64,000 bases of DNA. Source: Thermosipho melanesiensis BI429 (lineage in GTDB: Bacteria > Thermotogota > Thermotogae > Thermotogales > Fervidobacteriaceae). A program made the translations under genes and the position numbers. The notes beneath the pieces were generated by a model. That model was not told the DNA's origin and did not search any database. It saw only the letters and a program-made list of their open reading frames with translations. Positions 63,543 to 64,000 of the stretch are shown here, piece after piece (position 1 is the stretch's first letter; each line of letters begins with the position of its first letter). The stretch lies in the NCBI RefSeq assembly GCF_000016905.1, contig NC_009616.1, positions 1,550,001 through 1,614,000 of the forward strand, given 5' to 3'.

Positions 63543-64000
63543 TGTTGGAAAATCCACACTTTTCAATAAACTTATTGGAAAGAAAAAGTCAATTGTAGAT
63601 AATAAAGAAGGGGTTACAAGGGATGCGGTTAGTGACCGCGTCTCCTATTTTGGAAAATCGTTTAAATTAATAGATACCTGTGGAATTTTTGAAAGACCTG
63701 AGGATATAATTTCTGAAAGGTTGAAAAATTTAACTTTAAATATGTTGAGTGAAGGTGATATAATAATATTTGTTGTTGATGGAAAATATGGTCTAACATC
63801 AGAAGATTATCATCTGGCGGATTTATTGAGAAAATCAAATTCAGATGTAATTTTGGTAGTAAATAAATCTGAGAATGAAAAAAAAGTTTTTGTAAATTTT
63901 GATGATTTTTATAGTTTAGGTTTTGGAGAACCTTTGTTTATATCAGCTGAACAGGGAAAAAATATTGATAGGTTAATTGAAGAGGTTATAAAAAGACTTG
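63511..64000 (+). CDS. der: GTPase Der (EngA), N-terminal part
   Basis: The first 163 codons of Der, a double-GTPase for 50S ribosome assembly, cut by the right edge of the window. MATVLIVGKSNVGKSTLFNK holds the G1 P-loop (with KSN where most have RPN), VTRDAVSD is G2, IDTCGIFERP is G3 (DTCG for DTGG), and VVNKSE is G4, with Glu for the usual Asp. I recall the same DTCG and NKxE changes in T. maritima Der, so they are lineage features. The ATG lies 32 bases inside the end of ispH-rpsA, after GAAAGGAAGG. Confidence 0.93.
   Translation, partial: MATVLIVGKSNVGKSTLFNKLIGKKKSIVDNKEGVTRDAVSDRVSYFGKSFKLIDTCGIFERPEDIISERLKNLTLNMLSEGDIIIFVVDGKYGLTSEDYHLADLLRKSNSDVILVVNKSENEKKVFVNFDDFYSLGFGEPLFISAEQGKNIDRLIEEVIKRL

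Overview
The window is a dense, AT-rich bacterial chromosome segment that looks like Thermosipho or a close relative in the Thermotogales. The assignment rests on protein content recognised by eye, with no database search. Genes recalled as close matches to Thermotoga maritima proteins are the TM0936-type deaminase, TM1643-type aspartate dehydrogenase, TM1266-type hydrogenase regulator, HydE, phosphofructokinase and Der. Other pointers are an Rnf complex, [FeFe]-hydrogenase, ThiDN, a MalG with a giant loop insertion and an IspH-S1 fusion. I see no IS element, prophage, CRISPR array or rRNA, and no gene-free stretch above 300 bases.

Layout. 1-8310 (minus): one tightly packed operon reading degenerate GGDEF protein, valS, folC, rsfS, mtaD, radical SAM protein, a frameshifted DUF72 gene, a secreted protein and nfi (cut by the window edge). 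8356-12694 (plus): rnfCDGEA, then tRNA-Gly(CCC). 12719-18398: an ArsB/NhaD-type permease, a CaCA antiporter, guaB and a chemotaxis receptor. 18430-20570: GH13 amylase and a methyltransferase. 20592-23150: nadXAC (NAD synthesis). 23228-27245: fabF-fabZ-fabK-bioY-fabD. 27292-32248: two thiamin units, each behind an identical TPP riboswitch (thi4; thiC-TIM barrel-thiDN), with a small membrane protein between. 32285-34615: pfkA and an amidohydrolase. 34588-39491 (minus): an HndD-like [FeFe]-hydrogenase followed by its maturation operon (TM1266-like regulator, hydG, small protein, hydE). 39567-44442 (minus): murJ, birA, PP-loop ATPase, rnc, small protein, AEC permease. 44446-64000 (plus): a short rnfB, dprA, panC, GH31, pnp, M16 peptidase, HD-GYP, hslU, malF, an interrupted malG, transaldolase, aspS, STAS protein, cmk, ispH-rpsA and der (cut by the window edge).

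How it fits together. The genes describe an anaerobic sugar fermenter: glycosidases and MalFG-type import feed phosphofructokinase and transaldolase. Reductant is disposed of as H2 by the hydrogenase or exchanged between ferredoxin and NAD+ at the membrane by Rnf. NAD, thiamin, pantothenate and biotin salvage/attachment genes supply cofactors.

The most interesting non-coding signal is the 105-base leader between the hydrogenase gene and its maturation operon. It has four mutually complementary segments arranged like a riboswitch or attenuator, ending in a terminator whose T-run abuts the next start codon. Also notable are the twin identical TPP riboswitches, a 92-residue RnfB separated from the rest of rnf, an in-frame amber codon in malG, and two frameshifts in the DUF72 gene.
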